A stretch of DNA of 64,000 bases from positions 496,001 through 560,000 of the forward strand of contig NZ_CP184360.1 of NCBI RefSeq assembly GCF_048595755.1. The letters run 5' to 3'. Positions 34,370 through 42,673 of the stretch are shown piece after piece. How positions within the stretch are numbered: the first letter of the stretch is position 1; each line of letters opens with the position of its first letter. This stretch comes from Luteococcus sp048595755 (GTDB taxonomy: Bacteria; Actinomycetota; Actinomycetes; Propionibacteriales; Propionibacteriaceae). The position numbers and the translations under genes were made by a program. The notes beneath the pieces were generated by a model, which was not told where the DNA came from, ran no database searches, and saw only the letters and a program-made list of their open reading frames with translations.

Positions 34370-35485
34370 TCACTTCCCCCGGTAAGCAGTCAGGAGCTGG
34401 TTGACGATGGGCTCCATGGAGAACTCGTCGCGGATCAGCTTCTGGGCTCGGTCTGCCGTAAGCCGCCGCAGTTCCGCATCCGCCAGGTACTTGCGAACCG
34501 CGGGAGCGATCTCGGCTGGGTCATGGGTCGTCACGGTGCCGGCATCGGCTCGTGCGACGGCTGGGGCAAGCCCACAGGTGTCGGTCAAGATGACAGGCAG
34601 ACGCGCGGCCAAGGCCTCGAGGACTGACATCGGGTAGGGCTCGTCGACAGACGGGAGGACATAGATGTCTGCCGTGGACATCGCGTCCTGGCAGCCCTCT
34701 CGGTCCGCCGGGCCATCCCAGCGCAGGCGCTCTCCCAAACCTGCAGTAGCAATCGCGGCAGCAACCTCGTCCCCCTGCCCCTCGTCCGGGCCCACCATGC
34801 GGAAGTGCACGTCCGGGAATTCGGGGGCCAACTCCGTGGCCGCCTCCACGAAGACCAGGGGGCGCTTGCGCGCCTGCAGCCGCGCCAAGTACAGCACGGT
34901 GATGTGCTGGTGCTCGCGCGGACTCGGCATCGAGTCGGCATTGAGCCCGTTGTGAAGTTCCTCCACGCGAATCCGGGGACCGGCGACGTCAATGACCCCC
35001 TGCCGTTCGACGGGGGTCAGGAAGAAGACCCGCGCGGCGGCACGCAGCACTCGTCGAGTGAGCGCCGCATCAAGCGGTTTGGCCAGCAACTTGTCGGAAG
35101 GGTCGATCATTCCGTGAGTCTGGACACAAGTACGGATCCCCAAGTTCTGCACCAGGGCCGCAGCGGGCAAGGTGACGAAGTCCCGCGCCAAGTGCACGTG
35201 CACTGCGTCGGCGTCCTTGGCATTCGTGCGCAACCAAGCCAGCATCTTCGGGCTTGCCATCCCCGCGAAACCTGCACCCGGCAGCGCCTGGACAACGGGG
35301 AAGAGCTTGACTGGCACGTCCTGATAGGTGGTCGGCAGGGCCCCATCGAAACCGCTCGCTCCCGCGACGAGCGTCACGTCGTGCCCTGCTTCGATGAGTG
35401 CCCGGCAATGGTTGAACGCCACGGTGGTGGGTCCGCCATAGGCATTCTCGGGTGTGATGACGGTGGCAATCTGGATGATCTTCAC
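34370..35485 (-). CDS. GT4-family glycosyltransferase
   Basis: 371 aa. N-terminal MKIIQIATVITPENAYGGPTT with a Gly-rich acceptor loop, VHVHLARDF, then the C-terminal domain: VLYLARLQARKRP, FRMVGPDEGQGDEV and the EX7E-type motif SVDEPYPMSVLEALAARLPV. The start overlaps the stop of the acetyltransferase gene by 4 nt. Donor and acceptor are unknown. WcaI/WcaL-like relatives act on lipid-linked oligosaccharides in the cytoplasm. Confidence 0.88.
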   Translation of the reverse strand: MKIIQIATVITPENAYGGPTTVAFNHCRALIEAGHDVTLVAGASGFDGALPTTYQDVPVKLFPVVQALPGAGFAGMASPKMLAWLRTNAKDADAVHVHLARDFVTLPAAALVQNLGIRTCVQTHGMIDPSDKLLAKPLDAALTRRVLRAAARVFFLTPVERQGVIDVAGPRIRVEELHNGLNADSMPSPREHQHITVLYLARLQARKRPLVFVEAATELAPEFPDVHFRMVGPDEGQGDEVAAAIATAGLGERLRWDGPADREGCQDAMSTADIYVLPSVDEPYPMSVLEALAARLPVILTDTCGLAPAVARADAGTVTTHDPAEIAPAVRKYLADAELRRLTADRAQKLIRDEFSMEPIVNQLLTAYRGK

Positions 35486-36048
35486 GACAGGGGCTCCTTG
35501 ACCTCGCTACGCGGTGCCAGGACCCGGGCACCTTCGGGAACGTCCTTGAACACGAGTGCGGTGGCACCAACGACGGCATCTCGACCGATCGTCACTCCGC
35601 GCAGCACAGTTGCTCGCGCCGCAACCCAGGCTCCGTCCTCCACGGCGATCGGTGCATTGTCGAACTCGAAAGCCACGTCGTCGGCCTTGTGGCTCCCGGT
35701 GCACAGAAAGGTCTGCTGGGAGATGCAGACGTCCTCACCGATCGTGATCGGCTCCAGATTGAGCAGATAGCTACCCACCCCGATCCAGGTGTTGTCACCC
35801 ACGGTCAGCTTCCACGGCCAGTGGATACGCACGTCGTTTCGGATATTGACGTTCTCGCCGATCTGGGCGCCGAAGGCTCGAAGCACCTTGACCCTCACAG
35901 ATGGCGGGCAGGCGATCGAGCGCGTGAGCGGCTCGGCGACCAGTGCCCAAGCTGCGCAGACGGCGGCTGGCCGCCCCTTGTCGTAGCCCTTGCCGGTGAA
36001 CTCAGCCAAGCGCCTGAAATGTCGGCGTGCTTGTGTTGCCTTACTCAT
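35482..36048 (-). CDS. Hexapeptide-repeat acetyltransferase (WcaF-like)
   Basis: 188 aa left-handed beta-helix protein. Hexapeptide turns run from IGENVNIRNDVRIHWPWKL through VGDNTWIGVGSYLLNLEP, IGEDVCISQQTFLCTGSH to TIGRDAVVGATALVFKDV. It resembles WcaF/NodL O-acetyltransferases that decorate exopolysaccharide sugars with acetyl-CoA as donor. The catalytic His candidate is in CTGSHK. It is coupled to the next glycosyltransferase. A GGGGGA element precedes its ATG by 6 nt. Confidence 0.88.
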   Translation of the reverse strand: MSKATQARRHFRRLAEFTGKGYDKGRPAAVCAAWALVAEPLTRSIACPPSVRVKVLRAFGAQIGENVNIRNDVRIHWPWKLTVGDNTWIGVGSYLLNLEPITIGEDVCISQQTFLCTGSHKADDVAFEFDNAPIAVEDGAWVAARATVLRGVTIGRDAVVGATALVFKDVPEGARVLAPRSEVKEPLS

Positions 36049-36054
36049 AACTTC

Positions 36055-36061
36055 ATCCCCC
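36055..36061 (-). promoter_or_regulatory. GGGGGAT leader element
   Basis: Copy of the recurrent element upstream of the acetyltransferase gene, context TTCTGGGGGATG on the minus strand. Confidence 0.45.
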
Positions 36062-36087
36062 AGAATCAGTTCGAGGTGACCGTGCCA

Positions 36088-37197
36088 TTAAGCAAGAGGC
36101 TTGGTCACCTGCTCCAAAGCATCAGCGAACACACTGGCGAAAGCCTCGGGCGTATGTTCAAGAATTGGCGGAAACTCGATGTGCCCCGAGTACTTCTCTT
36201 GCGCGGTCTTCATCAGGCCCTCTAGTTCCTCCAGCGGCCCCACAAAGACCCCTGGCATCTCGGACACAGATGGCGCAACGCCACAGTTCCGTGTGACGAC
36301 AACCTGAAGGCCGCACGCCAGCGCCTCGTTGACAACCAAACCCCAGACCTCCACATGGGAGGCCAACACCAAGGTGTCATGCTTGGCCATCTCGGCCGGA
36401 AGGTCTGCATAAGGCAAGTAGTCGACGAAGGTGACTTGATCAGACACGCCGCTCTTGTCGGCCACCTCGACCAACCGTTCGTGAAGCTCGCCCCTCCCGA
36501 TGAAAGTCAGCGTGTCCTGCGGCCCTGCCATGGCAGCGAAAGCCCTCACGATCCCTTCGACGTTCTTGCGGGCAATCAATTGCCCCACGTAGAGGAACCG
36601 ATGCCCTGGAGAATCTTCCCGCCGCCCAGACGCAGCCGCGAACGCCTCGACGTCAACGGCGTTGAATCCCGTGAGGATCCGCTCCGGCGCCACCCCCATG
36701 GACCGGACAGCCTGTTGGGCGGCTACACCGGGCACCACGACCCGGTCCATTGCCCGAAAGTAACGCGCCCGCGCGGCGGCGATGAGGCCGGTCCGCCGCC
36801 CCTGACTGGCCAGAGTGCTCTCGTAGAACCCGATGGTGCGCTTCCTCATGAGCTTTGCCTGCCCCAGGAGCTGCCAATAGGCCGGGGAATCCCATCCCCC
36901 CAACAGGACGGCATCTGCACGTGCGACGTCCCTGAGGGCTCCGGCTGACGTCAAGGTGTAATGACGGTCTTCGCCTCGAGCGACGCGCACCGTTGAGTAC
37001 TCCACTTGCTCGTAGGCGGAAGCTACGCCACGCCCCCAGTCCGCCCCCCGGTTCGCGGCGGTGTCCCGTGCCAATCGCGCCGAGCTCTCCAGAAGGCCGA
37101 CGCGAAGCTGGCAACGTTCCCCAAGAGACTCCCAGACCGGCAAACGGTACGGCGCCGCCAGATTCGTGACCCACAAGAGGCGGGCATGCTCGGTCAT
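36088..37197 (-). CDS. GT4-family glycosyltransferase
   Basis: 369 aa from the ATG at 37197, preceded by GGGGGAG. N-terminal LLWVTNLAAPYRLPVWESL fits GT4 enzymes. The C-terminal domain has FLYVGQLIARKNVEGIVRAF, LTFIGRGELHERL and the donor-binding LASHVEVWGLVVNEALACGL, with the conserved E-x7-E spacing. Donor unknown. It heads the minus-strand arm and is divergent from the flippase gene. Confidence 0.88.
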   Translation of the reverse strand: MTEHARLLWVTNLAAPYRLPVWESLGERCQLRVGLLESSARLARDTAANRGADWGRGVASAYEQVEYSTVRVARGEDRHYTLTSAGALRDVARADAVLLGGWDSPAYWQLLGQAKLMRKRTIGFYESTLASQGRRTGLIAAARARYFRAMDRVVVPGVAAQQAVRSMGVAPERILTGFNAVDVEAFAAASGRREDSPGHRFLYVGQLIARKNVEGIVRAFAAMAGPQDTLTFIGRGELHERLVEVADKSGVSDQVTFVDYLPYADLPAEMAKHDTLVLASHVEVWGLVVNEALACGLQVVVTRNCGVAPSVSEMPGVFVGPLEELEGLMKTAQEKYSGHIEFPPILEHTPEAFASVFADALEQVTKPLA

Positions 37198-37355
37198 TTC
37201 GACTCCCCCGTCATCGATTGCCCAAATGCTATGCCCTAACCCTATGGGGCCGCTGAGGATGGCCCCGCTCAGACTGGGGATCTCTTCAGCCAACACCTAT
37301 GCTCGACGACGGCCTCGTAGCTGACGGCCACATCAACTCGGGGGAGATTCGACGC
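37198..37355. promoter_or_regulatory. Divergent promoter region of the polysaccharide locus
   Basis: Minus strand: TAGCAT box (37226-37231) and GGGGGAG (37203-37209) before the ATG at 37197. Plus strand: TATGCT box (37298-37303) and GGGGGAG (37340-37346) before the ATG at 37356. Both transcripts therefore have leaders containing the recurrent element. No gene is seen here. Confidence 0.45.
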
Positions 37356-38672
37356 ATGGCCAAGCTGCTGGAGAAGTTGCCCATCGGGCGCATGGGCGGT
37401 CGAAATGCCCTGTTGCTCTTCGACACGGCTGTGACCGCGCTGACCAATGTCATCGTCGTGATCGCGGCTTCTCGGTCCCTTGGAGCCGGCCCGCTCGACT
37501 CCTTCTCCTTGGCCCAGTTGGTCTTGGTCATGCTGACCCAGAGCGTCCGCACGGCGATCTGGAGCCCGGCGATGGCAGCCCAGCGCAAGACCGGGAAAGC
37601 CAGGATTCCACTTGGCTGGGTCGGGCTGCTGTCACCGTCGGTAGCAGTCACGGTCGCGGCACTCATGGCGGTGCTGATTCCGCGAAATGGAGTTGGCCAC
37701 ATCCAGTGGTGGGCGACGCTTGCAGTTTGCTCCACGGCCTTGCTTGCCCAAGATGGCTTGCGCTCAGTGCTCATGAGCCGCGACCAGACGCAAGGGGCCC
37801 TCATCGCCGACATCGCCGCGCTTGCCATCATCACAGTGGGCTTGTTGAGCGGGCGTCTACCCAGCACGGCTTCCGGAATCCTTCTCTTCTGGTCCCTCGC
37901 GGTTGGGGCAGCCCTCGCCATTGGTCTGTCCTACCTGTCCCGGAACCGCGAAGTTGGCACCTTGCCCGCGCAGTCATTGGCGGAGACTTGGCGTTTCGGC
38001 CGATGGGGAGCCCTCGACGCAGCCTTCTCTTCCTTTGCCACGCTCTTGCCGTTCTTCGTTGCAACGCTCTACGTTGCCAACACTTCAGCTGGCCCCTACC
38101 GCATCCTGCAGACCGCCATGGGTCCACTCAACATCATCTTCACTACGATCCTCACCGCGTTCAGCCTGGATTCCTGGCAGTCCGCGGACCGTGCCGGGCT
38201 GCGAGCGTTGAACCGGAAGACGCTTCGTCTTACCGCGGCCTTGGGCCTTGGGGTCCTGTTCTACGTCATGATCGGCATCCCGGCGATGATCTACATCGCA
38301 AAGGTCTCCCACCCGGATCTTCCCCGGATCGCTCTCATCGTCGCGGTGAACGGCATCCTCGGCACCGCCATCGCTGCGGTGAACGCAGCCACCTTGGCGC
38401 TCGGCTACCAGAGGTTTGGGGCACTGATTCGCTTCACCGTGGTTGTCCTCACGGTGCTGATCAGTCTCCCCTGGACCGTGAACCATGTCATTCCGTGGCG
38501 CGATCCCATCGGGGTCAGCATGCTGACCACCGCACTCGTCACGATGAGCGGTTGGGTGATCGGATACGCGATCGCCTACCGACGCGAACTGCGCCGCCCC
38601 GCTCGGGCGATGCCAGAGTCAGATCCGATCCCCCACGATTGTCCAAGTGCCCCCCGGAGGGGGCTTCAATAA
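37356..38672 (+). CDS. Wzx-like polysaccharide flippase (MATE/MOP superfamily)
   Basis: 438 aa with about twelve hydrophobic segments beginning LLLFDTAVTALTNVIVVIAA. Probably translocates lipid-linked repeat units across the membrane. Assignment rests on topology, size and position between glycosyltransferase and polymerase genes, because this family has weak motifs. The start is the ATG at 37356 after GGGGGAG; an earlier in-frame ATG at 37299 overlaps the likely -10 box and is rejected. GC and third-position G/C use look lower than in flanking housekeeping genes. Confidence 0.75.
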   Translation: MAKLLEKLPIGRMGGRNALLLFDTAVTALTNVIVVIAASRSLGAGPLDSFSLAQLVLVMLTQSVRTAIWSPAMAAQRKTGKARIPLGWVGLLSPSVAVTVAALMAVLIPRNGVGHIQWWATLAVCSTALLAQDGLRSVLMSRDQTQGALIADIAALAIITVGLLSGRLPSTASGILLFWSLAVGAALAIGLSYLSRNREVGTLPAQSLAETWRFGRWGALDAAFSSFATLLPFFVATLYVANTSAGPYRILQTAMGPLNIIFTTILTAFSLDSWQSADRAGLRALNRKTLRLTAALGLGVLFYVMIGIPAMIYIAKVSHPDLPRIALIVAVNGILGTAIAAVNAATLALGYQRFGALIRFTVVVLTVLISLPWTVNHVIPWRDPIGVSMLTTALVTMSGWVIGYAIAYRRELRRPARAMPESDPIPHDCPSAPRRGLQ

Positions 38673-38771
38673 CACCGTTTCCTTGGAATTTCCTGAAGTT
38701 TGGCATCAGCACATCCTCAGGTTAAGGTTGTCGCGCGATCACGGGGTCGCCTTACACCTCCTAAGGAAATC

Positions 38772-40289
38772 ATGTCAACCCAATGCCTGCGTGCAACGCG
38801 CGCCCACCTCGTCACGTCCATGCTCTGCTTGGCCTCCTTAGCTGTTGGAGGCGGCCTCGTGCAGACCTCTGCGCAAGCAGCAGAGGCTCCCGCAAACACT
38901 TCTTCAAGCATCACGCCAACCGCCCCCGCCACCATGCCCACAGCCGGCGTGGACTCGAAGGGGGATACGAGAAGCTTCAGCATGACCGCACAGAGTTCCC
39001 ATGGCCGAAAGGTCTTCGCCCACTACTTCACGCCTTACCCCATCTCAATCGACAACCAGCCAGCAGATAGCGACTACTACAGCGTTCATTACCTCAAGGC
39101 ATCCGGAGAAGGGGGTAAGTTTGCGGCCTCTGGTGGCCTCCTGCGAGACCGTCCCCTGCCCAGGAAGCCGATCGATGGCGATTACGTCTTGGCAGATCAC
39201 CGCACTGAGATCCAGCAGGCAAAGCAGGGAGGCATCGATGGGTGGACCCTGAACCTGATGGACGTAGACGGCATCAATTGGAAGAAGGCCGAGAGCATGT
39301 TGCGGGCCGCCGATGCCGAGGGCGGGTTCAGCATCGTTCCAATGCCGGACATGACGACCATCGGCTGGCTCCCGCCCGACCAGATGGCAGATCTAGTGAA
39401 GAAGGTGGCCGACCACCCCTCCGCACATCGTCTGGATGATGGACGCCTCATGTTGTCGCCCTTCTACGCAGACCTGAAGAACGCCAGTTACTGGCAGGCC
39501 ACGATTGCCGCCCTCGAGGCGCGCGGCGTAGCCGTTGCCTTCATGCCGACCTTCATCGACTGGCCCTCCGACCCCGAGAGCTTCGCGAAGATCTCCTACG
39601 GATTCTCCATGTGGGGTGGCCGCAGCCCTGCCAATGTCCACGAAGTGTACGGGCCGCGCACCAAGGCGCTAGGCCTCAAGTGGATGCAGCCTGTCGCCGT
39701 GCAGGACCAACGACCCACGGCAGGCATCTATGACGAGTCGGTCAACCTTGCCACGCTTCGCAAGTCTTGGGAGCTCGCCATTGACCAAGGAGCTGACTAC
39801 GTCCAGATGACCACTTGGAACGACTATTCCGAGGGGACAGCCTTTGCCCCCAGCCAAGAGCATGGCTGGGCCTTCTTGGACGCGAGCGCCTATTACCTTT
39901 CGAAATTCAAGACTGGCTCCACGCCCACCATCACCCGCGACTCACTGGTCCTGACACACCGCAAGCAGCCAGCGTCCGCGCAGCCCACGGCGGGCCAGTC
40001 CACTCTCATGGAACTGAGGGACAACAGCTCCAGAGCGGTGGACCAGGTTGAGGTCATGGCTTTTCTGACCGCTCCGGGCGATGTCACGGCCACCGTCGGA
40101 GGCCGAACCAAGACGTGGCCCGCGCCAGCTGGAGTCAGTGTCCACACGCTCCCGTTGGAGATGGGTACGGTGAGCGCCTCGGTCTCGCGAGACGGCCAGC
40201 AGACGACCGCAGTCAAGTCCGACGACACGGTGACTTCCTCTCCCGCAGTTCAGGACCTGCAGTACGTCGCATCGTCCAGCCTTCGCTGA
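38772..40289 (+). CDS. Secreted GH71-like endo-alpha-1,3-glucanase
   Basis: 505 aa from an ATG preceded by AAGGA. Signal peptide of about 36 residues (hydrophobic MLCLASLAVGGGLV, cleavage near AQA). The GH71 domain (about 70-390) starts KVFAHYFTPYPISIDNQ and contains QQAKQGGIDGWTLNLM, the region with PVAVQDQRPTAGIYDES, and YVQMTTWNDYSEGTAFAPS. A C-terminal beta domain of about 100 residues follows. GH71 enzymes cut alpha-1,3-glucan. Placement within a capsule locus suggests trimming or release of its polymer. A lipoprotein paralogue lies at 42674. Confidence 0.82.
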   Translation: MSTQCLRATRAHLVTSMLCLASLAVGGGLVQTSAQAAEAPANTSSSITPTAPATMPTAGVDSKGDTRSFSMTAQSSHGRKVFAHYFTPYPISIDNQPADSDYYSVHYLKASGEGGKFAASGGLLRDRPLPRKPIDGDYVLADHRTEIQQAKQGGIDGWTLNLMDVDGINWKKAESMLRAADAEGGFSIVPMPDMTTIGWLPPDQMADLVKKVADHPSAHRLDDGRLMLSPFYADLKNASYWQATIAALEARGVAVAFMPTFIDWPSDPESFAKISYGFSMWGGRSPANVHEVYGPRTKALGLKWMQPVAVQDQRPTAGIYDESVNLATLRKSWELAIDQGADYVQMTTWNDYSEGTAFAPSQEHGWAFLDASAYYLSKFKTGSTPTITRDSLVLTHRKQPASAQPTAGQSTLMELRDNSSRAVDQVEVMAFLTAPGDVTATVGGRTKTWPAPAGVSVHTLPLEMGTVSASVSRDGQQTTAVKSDDTVTSSPAVQDLQYVASSSLR

Positions 40290-40301
40290 TACGCCAAAGC
40301 A

Positions 40302-40340
40302 GTGGGGTTGCCCCATACGTGGAACCTGGGGCAACCTCAC
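40302..40340. terminator. Bidirectional terminator
   Basis: GTGGGGTTGCCCC and GGGGCAACCTCAC (one mismatch) between the convergent GH71-like and polymerase genes. Confidence 0.65.
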
Positions 40341-40355
40341 TGGAATTATCCCGTC

Positions 40356-41822
40356 TCAGACGGCTTGCAGACTGGAGTCATCCCTCCTCCGCCAGCGCCG
40401 AATAAAGGCCACCGACAACAGGATGATGAACAAATTCGCAGTGGCCTGCAGAAGCGATCCGCGGAGGAGGATCAGCATATAGAACGGAAGAATGCATGCC
40501 AAGAGCGGAAGATGTCCGAAGATGGCGAGACTTCTCTGACACTCAAGGTCGAGATGGCGGAGCAGATACCCGACACAGAACATTCCAAGAACCAAGAAGA
40601 GCCATCCCCCGTTCACGAAAAACTCACACCATAGAGGTGCGGAAAGGTTCGTGAAGTCGTACCCCTTGAAGTTGGCAAGCAAGATGCCGGTATCCACGGG
40701 CTTTTCTGGCCATATTTTGCGAGGGACAGCGAATAGAAGAACCCCAAGCAGCTGTCGACCATTAGCAGCGCCTTCAGCCTCGACGTATTCCACCCCATTG
40801 ACGATCTGGAAGAACGAGTCAAAGTCCCCCGAAAGCATTGCCTCCAGAGGGGCGACCTTCTCCAGCCCCCCGGAAGTCTCCACCCGAAAAGAGTCAAGGA
40901 TGGGAAAAAGAATCGGGAAGGCCGACATGGCGAACAGTGAGATAACCCTGAAGCGCTTGGGAACGTCAAGTGCACCAAGCACAGCCAAGAACGAAAGGGC
41001 CACGGTGCCAAAGACATAGCGCGGGCTGCTGATCGGGTTGACCACCACCAGAAGCATTGCTCCAGCCACCCACATCAGCACCATGTCAAGGCGAGCCATG
41101 GGGATTCCCCTGAAGCGGGAGCGCATTGCCAACACCAGAGCGCAGAAGGATACGAGAAGACCCATGTTTGAGGCGGCAGCGACTATCGTCGCCTGGAAGG
41201 TCTCGGGAAACGCTACTTCCAAAAGGTCGGACAGCTCGAAGCGCGACATGAAGAGAGCACCAATTCCACCCAACTTGAGCAGGTAGAACCCGGTGGCAGC
41301 CGTAGCACCCAGAAGCAAGAGTCGAACCTTCGGCATCGAGTACTCTACGACACTCGCGGCAGACGATGGAGAAACACCGCCATCAGCTCTCGCTACCCGG
41401 GCAGACTTGAGGGCGGCCCCAGCAATGAACGCCAGACAGCCGACCAGAACAACTAGGAATGCTCTGACGTATAGGTCTCGATCTACATTTGGAGTGGTTT
41501 CCAGAGTGACACGCTCACGAATTTGAACCAGAGGCGCCATCCCTAAAAAAACGTAGGTGAAGAGCCAAAAAATCATCTCGTGCGGATGCACTCTCGAGGA
41601 CCACAAGATGTCGGAAAAACGAATGGCTGCCAGTACCATGACAGCGACGGCAAGGATGGGCTGACCGCTATTCCATCCGCCCCGGGTCAAGGCGATGACT
41701 GTCGTCGGCAGCACCAACCCCAATAAAATCAGAACAACCATTCCCAGCACAGGAGCTGATCGCTGCCCGCGCCCGAAAAGAGGCAACAATGCGCGACGCG
41801 TACTACTCCTGACGGGGTTCAC
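40356..41822 (-). CDS. Wzy-like polysaccharide polymerase
   Basis: 488 aa from a GTG at 41822 with GGAG upstream; an in-frame GTG at 41918 would add 32 hydrophilic residues but lacks a ribosome site. About eleven transmembrane helices and a large outer loop (about 300-400, with ISSPRYVFG and GRQLLGVLLFAVPRKIWPEKP). The string SRYVFG...PRKIWP resembles oligosaccharide-repeat polymerases such as EpsG/Wzy. It probably joins repeat units at the outer membrane face. It is alone on the minus strand among plus-strand genes. AT content is visibly higher than in surrounding genes. Confidence 0.75.
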   Translation of the reverse strand: MNPVRSSTRRALLPLFGRGQRSAPVLGMVVLILLGLVLPTTVIALTRGGWNSGQPILAVAVMVLAAIRFSDILWSSRVHPHEMIFWLFTYVFLGMAPLVQIRERVTLETTPNVDRDLYVRAFLVVLVGCLAFIAGAALKSARVARADGGVSPSSAASVVEYSMPKVRLLLLGATAATGFYLLKLGGIGALFMSRFELSDLLEVAFPETFQATIVAAASNMGLLVSFCALVLAMRSRFRGIPMARLDMVLMWVAGAMLLVVVNPISSPRYVFGTVALSFLAVLGALDVPKRFRVISLFAMSAFPILFPILDSFRVETSGGLEKVAPLEAMLSGDFDSFFQIVNGVEYVEAEGAANGRQLLGVLLFAVPRKIWPEKPVDTGILLANFKGYDFTNLSAPLWCEFFVNGGWLFLVLGMFCVGYLLRHLDLECQRSLAIFGHLPLLACILPFYMLILLRGSLLQATANLFIILLSVAFIRRWRRRDDSSLQAV

Positions 41823-41962
41823 GACTTCTCCAGACTGTTGAGACGCACCGCACTCGGGCGAAGATCGTCGCCAGTCTAACCAGTGACGGAAGCGGCTAGA
41901 CGCCAGGCTGAGACCCACCTGTGTACCTCCCCAGTCGACGTGGGCCTCAGCCCAGTCGGAGA

Positions 41963-42028
41963 TAGTGTGTGGAGCTGCATGCCGTTCCTACGAACGGCGA
42001 TGCTCCAGCATTCTTGATCTTGGGGGAA
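41963..42028 (+). promoter_or_regulatory. Promoter and leader of the wzz-like operon
   Basis: TAGTGT box at 41963-41968, then about 65 nt of leader with an imperfect stem (CCGTTCCTACGAACGG at 41981-41996) and a GGGGGAA element at 42022-42028, 8 nt before the ATG. Confidence 0.45.
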
Positions 42029-42036
42029 GATTCATC

Positions 42037-42672
42037 ATGGTGTCTGAGTACTGGCAGGCGTTACGTCGCAACTGGTATGTGGTCCTCGCGGTCGTGCTGG
42101 TGAGCGTCTTGGCAGCACTCGGTTACTCGGCCGCGCGCAAGACCACGTACGAGTCGACGGCCACCCTCTACGTAGCGTTGGATCGCGTCCAGTCGGTCAC
42201 CGACCTGGCTCAGGGAGCCGGTTATGTGCGAGACCAGATGAAGTCCTACGAATCCGTCGTCGTCTCGCCTCAGGTTACCCAGCCGGTCGTGGACACCCTG
42301 AAGCTCACGGAGAGTACTGACGAACTCGCCTCGCGTATCAAGGCATCCACCACCACCGACTCCACAGTCATGGAGATCACCTGCTCTGCAGAGGATCCCC
42401 AGCAGGCATCGGACATCTGCAATCAGGTGGCAAGCCAGTTCCAGGAGCACATCCCGTCACTCGCGACCTTCGAGGTCAAGAACATGGGCACCCTGAAGGC
42501 TGACATCCTGACTCCCGCAACGCCGGCTCTTGTAGGTGCCGGGCCGAGTACCTCCCTGCTGCTCGGTCTCGGAGTTGTGGGCGGCACGGCCTTGGGAATG
42601 ATCGCTGCCATCCTCGCGGACCGCATGCGCAGCAGGACGGAAAAACCCCGCTCCAGCCGCGCCATCGCCTGA
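42037..42672 (+). CDS. Wzz/YveK-like chain-length determinant protein
   Basis: 211 aa. Two transmembrane helices (about 13-30, VVLAVVLVSVLAALGYSA, and about 172-194) flank an extracytoplasmic coiled region, with the N-terminal Wzz signature EYWQALRRNW and a final basic tail RMRSRTEKPRSSR. It sets polymer length together with the polymerase. No tyrosine-kinase domain is fused, and no separate BY-kinase is in the window. The co-transcribed GH71-like lipoprotein gene starts 1 nt after its stop. Confidence 0.85.
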   Translation: MVSEYWQALRRNWYVVLAVVLVSVLAALGYSAARKTTYESTATLYVALDRVQSVTDLAQGAGYVRDQMKSYESVVVSPQVTQPVVDTLKLTESTDELASRIKASTTTDSTVMEITCSAEDPQQASDICNQVASQFQEHIPSLATFEVKNMGTLKADILTPATPALVGAGPSTSLLLGLGVVGGTALGMIAAILADRMRSRTEKPRSSRAIA

Positions 42673-42673
42673 A